Below are positions 1 to 9,122 of a stretch of DNA of 64,000 nt, piece after piece. The stretch is from Bradyrhizobium sp. WSM1743. GTDB taxonomy: Bacteria > Pseudomonadota > Alphaproteobacteria > Rhizobiales > Xanthobacteraceae. The stretch spans positions 62,001-126,000 of the forward strand of contig NZ_AXAZ01000009.1 of the NCBI RefSeq assembly GCF_000473065.1, in the 5' to 3' direction. Position 1 is the stretch's first letter; each line of letters opens with the position of its first letter. The notes under the pieces were generated by a model. The model searched no databases. It had not been told where the DNA came from and saw only the letters and a list, made by a program, of their open reading frames with translations. Made by a program: the position numbers and the translations under genes.

Positions 1-2726
1 GCCTTGAGCGCCAGCTTCCACGACAGCATGTAGGCGGACTTGCAGTCCTCCACCGTGGCGTCGTTCGGCATGTTGATGGTCTTGGAGATCGCGCCCGAGA
101 TGAAGGGCTGCGCCGCTGCCATCATGCGGATGTGGCTCTCGACCGACAGGTAGCGTTTTCCAATTTTGCCGCAGGGGTTGGCGCAATCGAACACGGGGTA
201 ATGTTCCGCCTTCAGATGCGGGGCCCCCTCGACCGTCATTGCGCCGCAGATGTGGACGTTGGCGGCTTCGATCTCACGCTTGGTGAAACCGACGGCCTGG
301 AGCAAGTCGAAGCCGGGGGCTGCGATCGCCTCGGCGCCAATGCCAAGCTGGTCGCGAATAAAATCCTCGCCAAACGTCCACTTGGTGAAGGCGAACTTGA
401 TGTCGAAGGCGGTCGGCAGGGCCTTTTCGACCTTGGCGATCGCCTCATCAGTGAAGCCCTTGGCCTTCAGCGTGGTGACGTTGATGCCGGGGGCGTTGGC
501 CAGCGAGCCGTGGCCGACGGCGTAGGCCTCGATCTCCGCGATCTCGCTCTCGCGATAGCCGAGCGCGCGCAGCGCTGCGGGGACCGCGCGGTTGATGATC
601 TTGAAGTAGCCGCCGCCGGCGAGCTTCTTGAACTTGACCAGCGCGAAGTCCGGTTCGATGCCGGTGGTGTCGCAGTCCATGACGAGACCGATCGTGCCGG
701 TCGGCGCGATCACCGTGGTCTGGGCGTTGCGATAGCCGTGCTTCTCGCCGAGCTCGAGCGCCGCATCCCAGGCCGCCTGGGCATGGCTGACGAGGTCGGC
801 TTGCGGGCAGGAGACGAGGTCGAGCGGCACCGGGTTGACGCTGAGCGCCTCATAGCCGGACGCCTCGCCGTGCGCGGCGCGGCGATGGTTGCGGATCACG
901 CGCAGCATGTGCGCCGCGTTCTTCTTGTAGCCGGGGAAGGTGCCGAGCTCGGCGGCGATCTCGGCCGAGGTCTTGTAGGTGATGCCGGTCATGACCGCAG
1001 TCAGCGCGCCGCAGAGCGCACGGCCTTCCTTGCTGTCATAGGGCAGGCCCATGGTCATCAGGAGGCCGCCGATATTGGCGTAGCCGAGGCCGAGCGTGCG
1101 GAACTCGTAGGAGAGCTCGGCGATCGCCTTCGACGGGAACTGCGCCATCATCACGGAGATTTCGAGCACGATGGTCCAGAGCCGGCAGAGGTGCTCGTAA
1201 CCCTCGACGTCGAAGCGCTTGGTCGTGGTGTTGTAGAACGTCAGCAAATTGGCGGAGGCGAGATTGCATGCCGTGTCGTCCAGGAACATGTATTCCGAGC
1301 ACGGATTGGACGCGCGGATGTCGCCGGACGCCTTGCAGGTGTGCCAGTCGTTCATCGTGGTGTTGAAGTGCAGGCCCGGATCGGCCGAGGCCCAGGCGGC
1401 GTAGCCGATCTTCTCCCAGAGGTCGCGCGCCTTCAGCGTCTTCGTCACCTTCTTGGAGGTGCGAGCCGTCAGATTCCAGTCGCCGTCGGTCTCGACCGCG
1501 CGCAGGAAGTCGTCCTTGAGCGAGACCGAGTTGTTGGAGTTCTGGCCCGAGACGGTGAGGTAGGCTTCGCTATCCCAGTCGGTGTCGTAGGTGTCGAACT
1601 GGAGGTCCTTGTAGCCTTGCTTGGCAAACTGGATGACGCGCTTGATGTAATTGTCAGGCACCAGGCTGCGGCGGGCGAGCTTGATCTCGCGGCGGAGCGC
1701 AGGATTCTTCTCGGGGTCGAAGCAATCGTCGCCCGAGCCTTCGCAGTTCACGCAGGCCTTCAGCACCGCCTTCAAGTGCTTCTGGTTGATCTTCGAGCCA
1801 GTGACGAGGGCGGCGACCTTCTGCTCCTCCTTCACCTTCCAGTCGATATAGGTCTCGATGTCGGGGTGATCGACGTCGACGACGACCATCTTGGCGGCTC
1901 TGCGCGTCGTGCCGCCGCTCTTGATCGCGCCGGCGGCGCGGTCGCCGATCTTGAGGAAGCTCATCAGGCCGCTCGAGCGGCCGCCGCCGGAGAGCTTCTC
2001 GCCTTCGCCGCGCAGGCGCGAGAAGTTGGAGCCGGTGCCGGAGCCGTATTTGAACAGGCGCGCCTCGCGGACCCAGAGGTCCATGATGCCGCCCTCATTG
2101 ACGAGGTCGTCACCGACGCCCTGGATGAAGCAGGCGTGCGGCTGCGGGTGCTCGTAGGCCGACTTGGACTTGGTCAGCTTGCCGGTGAAGGGGTCGACGT
2201 AATAATGGCCCTGGCCGGGGCCGTCGATGCCATAGGCCCAGTGCAGGCCGGTGTTGAACCATTGCGGCGAGTTCGGCGCGACCATCTGCATGGCGAGCAT
2301 GTAGCGGAGCTCGTCATAGAAGGCCTGGGCGTCGTCGTCCGAGGTGAAGTAGCCGCCCTTCCAGCCCCAATAGGTCCAGCAGCCGGCGAGGCGGTCGAAC
2401 ACCTGCTTGGCGCTGAGCTCGCTGACATAGCGCTCGTTCTCGGGCAGCGCGGCGAGCGCGTCGGTATCGGGCACGGAGCGCCACAGGAAGGAGGGGACGG
2501 ATTCCTCCTCGACCTTCTTCAGGCGCGCGGCAACGCCCGCTTTGCGGAAATACTTCTGGGCCAGCACGTCGGAGGCGACCTGCGACCACTCGGTCGGCAC
2601 CTCGACATTGTCCAATTTGAACACGACCGAGCCGTCGGGATTGCGAATCTCCGACGTGGTCAGGCGGAATTCGATTCCCGCATAAGGTGACTGTCCCGAA
2701 GTGGTGTGGCGCCGCTCAATCCGCAT
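1..2726 (-). CDS. nrdJ: Adenosylcobalamin-dependent (class II) ribonucleotide reductase, 3' end outside window
   Basis: Makes deoxyribonucleotides with a B12 radical and works with or without oxygen, in the cytoplasm. The minus strand is open from an ATG at 2726 ([17 protein letters not shown]) to the window edge, about 908 codons. Recognisable stretches include the N-terminal SPYAGIEFR, the glycine-rich [10 protein letters not shown], the [19 protein letters not shown] segment with its active-site cysteine and glutamate region, [19 protein letters not shown], and near the edge [19 protein letters not shown]. The remaining C-terminus, with the redox-active cysteine pair expected for the family, is not in view. 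It is divergent from the EamA gene at 3492. Two NrdR-like boxes lie about 450 bases upstream. Very confident in the family; I saw no internal break. Confidence 0.96.
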   Translation of the reverse strand, partial: MRIERRHTTSGQSPYAGIEFRLTTSEIRNPDGSVVFKLDNVEVPTEWSQVASDVLAQKYFRKAGVAARLKKVEEESVPSFLWRSVPDTDALAALPENERYVSELSAKQVFDRLAGCWTYWGWKGGYFTSDDDAQAFYDELRYMLAMQMVAPNSPQWFNTGLHWAYGIDGPGQGHYYVDPFTGKLTKSKSAYEHPQPHACFIQGVGDDLVNEGGIMDLWVREARLFKYGSGTGSNFSRLRGEGEKLSGGGRSSGLMSFLKIGDRAAGAIKSGGTTRRAAKMVVVDVDHPDIETYIDWKVKEEQKVAALVTGSKINQKHLKAVLKACVNCEGSGDDCFDPEKNPALRREIKLARRSLVPDNYIKRVIQFAKQGYKDLQFDTYDTDWDSEAYLTVSGQNSNNSVSLKDDFLRAVETDGDWNLTARTSKKVTKTLKARDLWEKIGYAAWASADPGLHFNTTMNDWHTCKASGDIRASNPCSEYMFLDDTACNLASANLLTFYNTTTKRFDVEGYEHLCRLWTIVLEISVMMAQFPSKAIAELSYEFRTLGLGYANIGGLLMTMGLPYDSKEGRALCGALTAVMTGITYKTSAEIAAELGTFPGYKKNAAHMLRVIRNHRRAAHGEASGYEALSVNPVPLDLVSCPQADLVSHAQAAWDAALELGEKHGYRNAQTTVIAPTGTIGLVMDCDTTGIEPDFALVKFKKLAGGGYFKIINRAVPAALRALGYRESEIAEIEAYAVGHGSLANAPGINVTTLKAKGFTDEAIAKVEKALPTAFDIKFAFTKWTFGEDFIRDQLGIGAEAIAAPGFDLLQAVGFTKREIEAANVHICGAMTVEGAPHLKAEHYPVFDCANPCGKIGKRYLSVESHIRMMAAAQPFISGAISKTINMPNDATVEDCKSAYMLSWKLALK

Positions 2727-3491
2727 CGTCTTGCCCCGTCCTTAGTTTTGACCGGTCCCGCCCCTCGCTCTGGGCGTGCCGGGTCGTCATTTCATTTCGC
2801 GGCGCCTTCGGCCGTTCGGCCTTGAGGCACCGCAGTTCAGCCGGTGGATCCGGCCCTGTTTTTCCCGGCGCGACGTCGATGCGTGCATCGATCAACCCGC
2901 CGGCATGTCCACACCCATCCGCCCCCAAGGGGATGTGCGCGACATGCGTTCAACGCCCCACAACGTCACTTCTTCAACCGATGCCATGCGAGCCTGTTGC
3001 CGGCCCGTTCTGGCGCCCGAAAAGTTCGCATTCCCAAGGGCAGACAAGCCCTCATTCCGCAGCCTTTGACCGGCTGGCGGAGTTGAGATTTGCGAGACCC
3101 TTTGGGGGAGTGCCGGCGGGACGCAAACTCACTCGCGCCGAACGGACCGAAAGCTAGGACTCTCCGTTGCGCCCGTCAAGAACTAGTGCGAGTTCCTGAA
3201 TCAAATACTAAATATGGTGGATTGTGGGGGATAACAGGGGTCTTCGCCGCGCCTGTTGTGGACCCAAGTATCAGTGAGTCCTCAGGGATTCCCAACCGAA
3301 AAAATTTGGCATCCGGTGATGATGCGGGCCTTCATCCCGCTGTTCACAGGGCAGGTATATTTTTCAGGACCGGGATTGCGTCAGCGGGACTCACGTAGCC
3401 CTACGGAAGGTGAGGCAGGCATGCCCGCCGAAGTGGTGGCGGGGCCAGCGAATCCGCGCCAAGCTGGCCTTAAGTTTTTGCCGGATTACCC
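2727..3491. other. 765-base divergent intergenic region between nrdJ and the EamA gene
   Basis: No protein family could be recognised here. The open frames present (for example 2687-3157 and 3090-3398 on the plus strand) have biased, repetitive composition and no good ribosome-binding site. The right half, about 3190-3240 and 3350-3370, is more AT-rich than its surroundings and is the likely promoter area for nrdJ, which would leave nrdJ with a leader of several hundred bases. I looked for a cobalamin riboswitch (the GCCACTG B12 box on either strand) and did not find one. Confidence 0.5.
3174..3220 (-). promoter_or_regulatory. Candidate tandem NrdR boxes upstream of nrdJ
   Basis: Read on the minus strand, 3220-3205 is CCACCATATTTAGTAT, which matches the published NrdR-box consensus acaCwAtATaTwgtgt at 12 of 16 positions. 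A weaker copy, GCACTAGTTCTTGACG at 3189-3174, matches at about 9 of 16 and is displaced by 31 bases. Known NrdR boxes come in pairs about three helical turns apart, so the spacing supports the pair more than the weaker sequence does. NrdR represses ribonucleotide reductase genes according to ATP/dATP level. The distance to the nrdJ start (about 450 bases) is long. This is inference from motif and spacing. Confidence 0.5.
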
Positions 3492-4388
3492 ATGCATGAT
3501 TCGACCCGCCGGGATGCGCGGCCGCGCATCGCCCCGGCCGGCCTGATGTTCCTCGCGATCACCTCGATCGGCTGGGGCTTCAACTGGCCGGTGACGAAAT
3601 TCCTGCTCGCCGAGCTGCCGCCGCTCACCCTGCGCGGGGTCACCGGCGTGCTAGGCGCGGTGCTGCTGGCGCTGCTTGCGGTCATGCGCCGGCAAAGCCT
3701 GCGCGTGGAGGGGGCGATCTGGCCGCGCCTGCTGACCGCGGCCGTGCTCAACGTCACCGGCTGGATGGTGCTGATGGGCCTGGCGCTGCTCTGGCTGCCG
3801 GCGAGTGAGGCGGCGCTGATCGCCTACACCATGCCGGTCTGGGCCTCGATCATCGCCTGGCCGGTGCTGGGCGAGCGGCCGACAGTCTTGCGCACGCTGG
3901 GGCTGGTGCTGGCCTTTGCCGGCCTTGCCACGATCATGGGCGGCAACGGCATTGCCGCCAGCGTCGAAAAGCTGCCTGGCATCATCATGGCGCTCGCCGG
4001 CGCGCTCGGCTTTGCCGTCGGCACGGTGTTCTCGAAGAAGTACCCGATCCATCTGCCGCCGATCACGGCTGCGGCCTGGCAGATCGGGATCGGCTGCCTG
4101 CCGATCTCGATCGTCGGCCTCCTGGTCGAGACCACGCATCTGTCGCTGGTGACGCCGCTCGGCTGGTGGCTGCTGGTCTATTCGACCGTGGTGCAGTTCT
4201 GCATCGCCTATGTCAGCTGGTTCGCCGCGCTTTCGCGCCTGCCGGCCTCCGTCGCCGCGATCGGCACCATGGCGGTGCCTGTGATCGGCGTCGTCGCCTC
4301 GGCGATCGCGCTCGGCGAGCCGCTCGGGGGAGGGCAGATCGCGGCACTGATCTTCACACTCGCCGCCGTGCTGCTGGCGACGCGTTGA
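3492..4388 (+). CDS. EamA-family (DMT superfamily) inner-membrane permease
   Basis: A 298-residue protein with about ten hydrophobic helices in two related halves, as in EamA/RhaT transporters. The first EamA half begins near FLAITSIGWGFNWPVTKF and the second near GIIMALAGALGFAVGTVFSKK; the C-terminal GEPLGGGQIAALIFTLAAVL is also typical. Members export amino acids or other small metabolites, but the substrate cannot be told from sequence. ATG at 3492 overlaps another ATG out of frame at 3496. The gene is monocistronic and ends 1 base before the stop of the convergent hybrid kinase at 4390. A second, unrelated-looking EamA gene is at 45064. Confidence 0.9.
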   Translation: MHDSTRRDARPRIAPAGLMFLAITSIGWGFNWPVTKFLLAELPPLTLRGVTGVLGAVLLALLAVMRRQSLRVEGAIWPRLLTAAVLNVTGWMVLMGLALLWLPASEAALIAYTMPVWASIIAWPVLGERPTVLRTLGLVLAFAGLATIMGGNGIAASVEKLPGIIMALAGALGFAVGTVFSKKYPIHLPPITAAAWQIGIGCLPISIVGLLVETTHLSLVTPLGWWLLVYSTVVQFCIAYVSWFAALSRLPASVAAIGTMAVPVIGVVASAIALGEPLGGGQIAALIFTLAAVLLATR

Positions 4389-4389
4389 A

Positions 4390-6630
4390 TTAGCCGCCCA
4401 GCGCCTTCCGGATCATCTCGGCGAGCTGGTTGCGGCGGTAGGGCTTTGTCAGCAGCAGCACGCCTTCGTCGAGCTTGCCGTGATGGACGACGGCGTTGTC
4501 GGTGTAGCCGGAGGTGTAGAGCACTTTCACACCCGGCCGGCGCCTCGCCACCTCTTCAGCGAGCTCGCGCCCGCTCATGCCGCCGGGGATGACGACGTCG
4601 GTGAACAGCAGATCGAACGTCTGGCCGGCCTCGATCAATTGCAGCGCGGCTTTGCCGTCGGATGCGGCCACCGTCTTGTAGCCGAGGCTCTGGAGCTGCG
4701 CGGTGACGAAGTTGCGCACCAAGGTGTCGTCCTCGACCACGAAAACGGTCTCGGCGCCGCCTTCGGCCTGGGGCACGACACTGGCTGCCACGTCCGCGGC
4801 GCCTTCGCCCGGCGGCAGATAGAGCTTGATCGTGGTGCCGTGGCCCTCCTCGCTGTAAATCTTGGTGTGGCCGCCGGACTGCTTGACGAAACCGTAGACC
4901 ATGGAGAGGCCGAGGCCAGATCCCTTGCCGACCTCCTTGGTGGTGAAGAAGGGCTCGAACGCCTTCTGCTGGACGTCGGGGGGCATGCCGGTGCCGGTGT
5001 CGCTGACCGCGAGCATCACGTAAGGGCCGGGCCGAACCTCCGCATTGGCCTGCGCATAGGCCTCATCAAGCACGACGCGGCGGGTCTCCAGCAGCAGCTT
5101 GCCGCCGTTCGGCATCGCGTCGCGGGCGTTGATCGCCATGTTGAGCACGGCGTTGGTGAGCCTGGACGGATCGATGTGCGTCGTCATCGGTCCCTGTTCC
5201 AGCACGGTCTCGATCTGGATCTGCTCGCCGAGGGTGGGGCGCAGGAGCTTGGCGATGTCCGAGATCGCGGCATTGATGTCGACGTTGCGCGGCTCGAGCG
5301 GCTGCTTGCGCGCAAATGCCAGCAGATGCTGGATCAGCTCGGCGCAGCGCTCGGCGGCATCGTCGATCAGCCGTGCCGTGCGCTGAAGCTCGGGTTGGCC
5401 CTTCAGGCTCTCCACCAGCGTCTCGGTATTGCCGGAGATGACGGTCAGCATGTTGTTGAAGTCGTGCGCGACGCCGCCGGTCAGCTTGCCGATCGCATCC
5501 AGCTTCTGCGACTGGTACAGCTGCCGCTCAGTCTCGCGCGAGGTCGTCGCATCGTGATAGACCAGCACCGCGCCGGAGATGTTGCCTTGCCCGTCCCGCA
5601 TCGGCCGGCCGCTGATCATGAGATGGCGCGGAGGATTGCCGCCGTGCGGGCGGACGATCATCTCCAGCTCTTCGAACTGCTCGCCGCGCAGCACGCGCGT
5701 CGATGGCAGCTCGTCGGCCCTGAGCGGCGTGACGCCGTCGCCGTGAAACACAGCGGACAGCGCGCGCAGATTGCTCAAATTCATGCCGGTGCGATGCACC
5801 AAGATGCGCTCGGCGGCGGGATTGGACAGAAGGACATTGCCCTCGGCGTCGATCACCAGCACCGCCTCCGCCATGCTGCGGAACGTGCTCTGGAGCACGT
5901 TGATCGACAGGCGCAGCTCGTCATGCGCGGTGACCAAATGCTCGGTGCGCTCGGCCACCGCCGCCTCGAGCGCCGTCTTGGCGGCTTGGGTCTGCTCGAG
6001 CGAGTTCTGGAGCTTCCCCGTGGCGCGCCGGCTTTCGCGCATCACCAGCGCGACCAGCAGCAGGATCAGCACGGCGCCGGCGACGTCGATACCCAGCAGC
6101 ACGATGCCGGTGCGGCGCGAATCCTGGGAGCGCGCGTTGAGCAGGCGTTCTTCCTCGGCGCTCAGACGGTCGAGATTGCGCGTCACCGTGTCCATGAGGC
6201 CGCGGCCCTCGGCCTTGCTGTTGAGCGCGGCAATGCCGGCCTGGTCGTTCTCGGCGCGCAGGCGCATCGCTGTGGCGGCGATCTCGATCCGGCGCAGCGC
6301 CAGCGGCTCGGTGCCCTCCAGCAGCGCGACATGATCGGGATTGTCGCGCACGTCGCGCTTGAGGTCGGCGAGGGCCGGCGCGATCCTGGCGTGCACCGCC
6401 TGGAACTCATCGCTGAAGCCCGGGGTGCGATAAAGCTCGTAGCCGCGCGCGGCGCTCTCGGCACGGCGCAGCAGCACGCGGAGGTCGGAGATCTTCTTTT
6501 GCACCTGGACGGTATGATTGACCCATGCCGCGTCGGACCGCGACTTGACGTCGAGGGCAATCGAAGCCGCGGTGATGATCAGGAGGATGGCAAGTCCAGC
6601 ACCGAGAATGACGCGCTGCGTTGGAATCAA
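4390..6630 (-). CDS. Hybrid sensor histidine kinase: CHASE3, PAS, HisKA, HATPase and C-terminal receiver
   Basis: A membrane sensor of about 746 residues. Order: N-terminal membrane helix (ILGAGLAILLIITAAS), CHASE3 extracytoplasmic domain, second helix (LLGIDVAGAVLILLLVALV), coiled coil, PAS domain, HisKA with GGVAHDFNNMLTV (phospho-His near residue 389), HATPase with NAINARDAMPNGG and GTGMPP plus GKGSGLGLSMVYG, then a receiver (FVVEDDT, FTDVVIPGG, TKPY). I place the start at a TTG at 6630: its TTGA overlaps the stop of the response regulator gene by 4 bases, and AAGAAAGAAG just upstream is a plausible ribosome-binding site. A longer frame to 6684 overlaps the regulator by 58 bases and looks wrong. 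The signal sensed is unknown. Confidence 0.88.
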   Translation of the reverse strand: MIPTQRVILGAGLAILLIITAASIALDVKSRSDAAWVNHTVQVQKKISDLRVLLRRAESAARGYELYRTPGFSDEFQAVHARIAPALADLKRDVRDNPDHVALLEGTEPLALRRIEIAATAMRLRAENDQAGIAALNSKAEGRGLMDTVTRNLDRLSAEEERLLNARSQDSRRTGIVLLGIDVAGAVLILLLVALVMRESRRATGKLQNSLEQTQAAKTALEAAVAERTEHLVTAHDELRLSINVLQSTFRSMAEAVLVIDAEGNVLLSNPAAERILVHRTGMNLSNLRALSAVFHGDGVTPLRADELPSTRVLRGEQFEELEMIVRPHGGNPPRHLMISGRPMRDGQGNISGAVLVYHDATTSRETERQLYQSQKLDAIGKLTGGVAHDFNNMLTVISGNTETLVESLKGQPELQRTARLIDDAAERCAELIQHLLAFARKQPLEPRNVDINAAISDIAKLLRPTLGEQIQIETVLEQGPMTTHIDPSRLTNAVLNMAINARDAMPNGGKLLLETRRVVLDEAYAQANAEVRPGPYVMLAVSDTGTGMPPDVQQKAFEPFFTTKEVGKGSGLGLSMVYGFVKQSGGHTKIYSEEGHGTTIKLYLPPGEGAADVAASVVPQAEGGAETVFVVEDDTLVRNFVTAQLQSLGYKTVAASDGKAALQLIEAGQTFDLLFTDVVIPGGMSGRELAEEVARRRPGVKVLYTSGYTDNAVVHHGKLDEGVLLLTKPYRRNQLAEMIRKALGG

Positions 6631-7049
6631 GGGACTTCTTTCTTGTCCTTCGGCTGTACGCTCGCGCCCGCGCCGCCGAGGCATTCCCGGATCGTGGTCA
6701 GCAGCGCTTCCGGCGTGAACGGCTTGCGCAGGCAGCGCGTTGCGCCGAGTTCCAGCGCCATGCGGAGAAAATCAGGAGAGGGCGAGGCGGATGAGGCGAA
6801 GGCGTAGCCCGACATCGCGATCAGCGGAGTAGTCGGGGCGCGCTCGTGAAAGATGCGGATGGATTCGAAGCCGCGCATGTGCGGCATGAAGATGTCAACC
6901 AGCATCACGTCGAAGGTCTGCGATTCCAGCGCAGCCAGTCCTGTTTCGCCGCCGTCGGTCAGCGTGACGTCGAAGCCCTGACGTTGGAGGAGGACTTCGA
7001 TGGTCGCGCCGACCATCGGATCGTCGTCAACCACGAGAATACGCGGCAT
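6627..7049 (-). CDS. Single-domain response regulator (CheY-like)
   Basis: A 140-residue receiver domain with no output domain. Acidic pocket D8-D10 (MPRILVVDDDP), phospho-acceptor D52 (VMLVDIFMPHMRG), conserved Ser (IAMSGYAF) and Lys (CLRKPFTP). A short tail (GGAGASVQPKDKKEVP) follows. It is the first gene of a two-gene unit: its stop codon overlaps the TTG start of the hybrid kinase at 6630. The layout suggests that the kinase and its own receiver pass phosphate to or from this stand-alone receiver. The alpha-proteobacterial literature has similar regulator plus hybrid kinase pairs; the output pathway is not visible here. Confidence 0.92.
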   Translation of the reverse strand: MPRILVVDDDPMVGATIEVLLQRQGFDVTLTDGGETGLAALESQTFDVMLVDIFMPHMRGFESIRIFHERAPTTPLIAMSGYAFASSASPSPDFLRMALELGATRCLRKPFTPEALLTTIRECLGGAGASVQPKDKKEVP

Positions 7050-7202
7050 GACACTTCCCAGGTGATCGAAGTCTCCACTGCGATTGGTGATATCCGCGAA
7101 TCGTGGGTCCGGTCAATTTTGGATTGGATGGTCAAGGATATGCACGGCGCAGTGCATAAAGATCCATTTGCGTCGACTTGTACGCATCCGCGCGCGTGCG
7201 CG

Positions 7203-7234
7203 AAAAAAGGCGCCGCATCGCTGCGACGCCTTTT
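7203..7234 (-). terminator. Intrinsic terminator after the BA14K gene
   Basis: On the minus strand AAAAGGCG(T)CGCA, a GCGA loop and TGCG(G)CGCC are followed by six T. It lies 22 bases past the stop of the BA14K gene, the right place for its rho-independent terminator. The stem has one mismatch. Confidence 0.8.
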
Positions 7235-7256
7235 GCCTCATGCCTCGGCGATCCGC

Positions 7257-7955
7257 CTACGGGCACGGATGCCGCTGGCCATCGTAACCGAGATAAGTGC
7301 CCGAAGCCGGGTCGTAGGATCTGTAGCGCTGCGCGCAATAGGCAGCGGAGTCGCCGCCGCTATCCGGCACCACCGCAACCGACGGCTCGTCATAGTAGCT
7401 GTCATAGTAGTATGGATCATCGTAGTAGCCGTAGCCGCCGCCGTAATAGGCGTACGAGCCGAGGCCGCCGATCGCGGCGCCAGCTGCGAAGCCCGGCCAG
7501 AAGCCGCCGTGACGGTGATGCCAATGGCGGCCGCTCCAGTTGCTTCCGCCCTGCCAGCTGCCCGCGGTTGCGACGCTGCGGGTGCCGCTGAAGGATGGCG
7601 AGAGGGCCGGACGGGGCGCCGCGCCGGCTACGAAGCTGCCGCCGCTCGGACGAACCGCAGTGCCGCCTGCGAAGCTGCCGCCACTCGGACGGACCGCAGT
7701 GCCGGCTGCGAAATTGCCTGCGCTCGGACGCATCGCGGCTCCGCCGCCGAAATTGCCGCCGCCGCCATGGAACGCGGCACCGCCGCCACCCATGCGCGCG
7801 CCGCCACCACCGAAGTGAGCACCGCCGCCGCCACCGCCGATATGGGCGCCACCGCCTCCGCCCAAGGCGGGACGATTCTGGGCAAAGCTCGGCGTCGCCA
7901 AGGGAAGAACCAGCGCCACCGCCGCGGCGGCGCTCAAGACTTTCAGACTGTTCAT
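7257..7955 (-). CDS. Secreted glycine-rich BA14K-family protein
   Basis: A 232-residue exported protein. A signal peptide (MNSLKVLSAAAAVALVLPLATPSFA/QN) is followed by about 60 residues of GGGGG repeats with His, Ala and Phe, then three near-identical repeats of the form AxRPSxGxFxAGTAVRPSGGS (residues about 78-115). A His/Trp patch (HWHHRHGG), a membrane-like Gly-rich turn and a Tyr/Asp-rich run (YYDDPYYYDSYYDEP) come before the C-terminal BA14K domain. That domain keeps the two cysteines of CAQRYRSYDPASGTYLGYDG and RHPCP. BA14K proteins were named from a Brucella immunoreactive lectin-like protein; the Gly-rich extension is common in bradyrhizobia. Exact role unknown. Confidence 0.85.
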   Translation of the reverse strand: MNSLKVLSAAAAVALVLPLATPSFAQNRPALGGGGGAHIGGGGGGAHFGGGGARMGGGGAAFHGGGGNFGGGAAMRPSAGNFAAGTAVRPSGGSFAGGTAVRPSGGSFVAGAAPRPALSPSFSGTRSVATAGSWQGGSNWSGRHWHHRHGGFWPGFAAGAAIGGLGSYAYYGGGYGYYDDPYYYDSYYDEPSVAVVPDSGGDSAAYCAQRYRSYDPASGTYLGYDGQRHPCP

Positions 7956-8196
7956 GGTTAAACTCCTTTCCCGGAAGCAAACCTTATGAAAGCGCTGGGG
8001 TTCCTGGGATCACGCCGGTTTGCGCGCAAATGGAGCGTCACGCGCTGCCGCTGTACCGGGCATGAATGAATCGCGTCCGCTTTGCGGCAGCGGCTGGATA
8101 ATGGCCGGATTTGTGGAGGGCACCGGCGCCCCCACCGAACTGGACATTTCGCTGCCCGGATGGCATCAGGACCCGACGAAGCAGGGCCCTTGCCGC

Positions 8197-8604
8197 ATGA
8201 AACAATTCTTCCTCAAGTTCTTCACCTGGTGGAATGGCCAGACTTTTGGCACCCAGCTCTGGACCAAGCGGTACGGGGAGCTGGTCGGCCAGGACGAGCA
8301 GGGCAACCTCTATTATCGCACCCGCGGCGGGGCGGTCGATCCGACGCTCGGCTTCGAGCGGCGCTGGGTGATCTATAACGGCTATGCTGAGGCGAGCCGG
8401 ATTCCCCCGTCCTGGCACGGCTGGATCCATCACGTCGTCGACGTGCCGCCGACCGAGGCCAATTACCAGCCGCGCGAGTGGGAAAAGCCGCATCAGCCGA
8501 ATCTCACCGGCACGGCCGAGGCCTATCGTCCCTCCGGCTCGACGCTTGCCAGCGGCCGGCGTCCGAAGGCGACCGGCGACTACCAGCCCTGGACGCCCGG
8601 TTAG
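8197..8604 (+). CDS. NADH:ubiquinone oxidoreductase accessory subunit, NDUFA12 family
   Basis: 135 residues starting MKQFFLKFFTWWNGQTFGT. The family signature is clear: W-K/T-R-Y-GELVGQDEQGNLYYRTRGG, RRWVIYNGYAEASRIPPSWHGW and the HHxxDxPP segment. In alphaproteobacteria and mitochondria this is an accessory subunit at the joint of complex I, on the cytoplasmic side. I chose the ATG at 8197 because the homology begins there; the frame is open to 8020 but the extra 59 residues are unrelated. In related genomes, as I recall, it sits beside the DUF2155 gene; here about 9.5 kb of accessory DNA separates them. Confidence 0.93.
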   Translation: MKQFFLKFFTWWNGQTFGTQLWTKRYGELVGQDEQGNLYYRTRGGAVDPTLGFERRWVIYNGYAEASRIPPSWHGWIHHVVDVPPTEANYQPREWEKPHQPNLTGTAEAYRPSGSTLASGRRPKATGDYQPWTPG

Positions 8605-8689
8605 CCCTTCGGCCCACCTGCGAACCGCGACCGTCCGAAGCGGATGCGCTTGAATCCGCGCCGCTGTGGACAACGGGAACAGCGGGGAT

Positions 8690-8931
8690 GCCGCTTGCGT
8701 GGGCGTTGCGCCGGCGCGCGCGATGCGGCTCAATGATCCCATCTTACGGAGATGGGAGACCATCGCGCTCGGTTCGGGCAACAGCTCGCGACTGTCCCGA
8801 AATGCAGCGGCCGCCGAGGAAGGACTCGATCGGGAGATAGGCCCCCGGTCTGAAGCTCCGAAATCGCCCGATGTGAATGTGCAGCCGCCGTGAGACAGGA
8901 AAGGCCGCTTGGGAAACCGAGCGGCCTTTTT
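8690..8931 (+). ncRNA. Candidate structured small RNA ending in an intrinsic terminator
   Basis: No convincing protein lies between NDUFA12 and the repeat at 8950, yet the plus strand ends in a textbook terminator (8903-8931). Upstream are further hairpins: CCCATCT-TACGG-AGATGGG at 8738-8756, and TTCGGG...CCCGAA pairing around 8775-8805. This dense structure plus terminator suits a small RNA of roughly 200-250 nt. The 5' end is a guess. The alternative is a short coding frame 8666-8893 (75 residues) that stops 10 bases before the terminator, but its composition matches no family. The segment could also be the 3' leader of NDUFA12 mRNA. Confidence 0.4.
8903..8931 (+). terminator. Strong intrinsic terminator with GAAA tetraloop
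   Basis: GGCCGCTTGG, loop GAAA (8913-8916) and CCGAGCGGCC form a ten-pair stem with one G-T pair, followed by five T at 8927-8931. It would end either the NDUFA12 transcript or an independent small RNA. Confidence 0.85.
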
Positions 8932-8949
8932 CTGTTGTGTTCGGCCTCG

Positions 8950-9104
8950 CGTGTCCCGGACGCGGTGCAGCGTTCAACGCTGCGCCGCTGAGCCGGGACC
9001 CAGGCGTCGTACTCCGCTGATGCATTGGCCCCGGCTCTGCAGCGCATCGCTACTGGACGATGCTTCGCATCGCCAGGGAAGCGCTGCGCTGCGTCCGGGT
9101 CACG
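8950..9104. repeat. MITE-like palindromic intergenic repeat
   Basis: The two ends form an imperfect terminal inverted repeat: 8950-8972 (CGTGTCCCGGACGCG...) and the reverse complement of 9082-9104 (CGTGACCCGGACGCA...) agree at 19 of 23 positions. The inside has further short palindromes (GATGCTTCGCATC at about 9059-9071). No reading frame. It fits the short dispersed palindromic elements of Bradyrhizobium and Rhodopseudomonas chromosomes; I see no second copy of this one in the window. Confidence 0.55.
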
Positions 9105-9122
9105 GACAGCAAGCCCGATGCT

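Noticed and set aside
132..2690. Long plus-strand frame of 852 codons
   Set aside because: It is the antisense of nrdJ; the minus strand gives a clear family match and the plus-strand product is a biased Arg/Ala/Gly/Leu chain.
2727..3491. Cobalamin riboswitch before nrdJ
   Set aside because: B12-dependent enzymes sometimes have one, but I found no GCCACTG B12 box on the relevant strand.
4480..6807. Plus-strand frame of 775 codons
   Set aside because: Antisense shadow of the hybrid kinase and its regulator, caused by G+C-rich codon positions.
8666..8893. 75-codon frame ending just before a terminator
   Set aside because: Biased composition without RBS or family; the strong hairpins make an RNA the better reading, though I cannot exclude coding.
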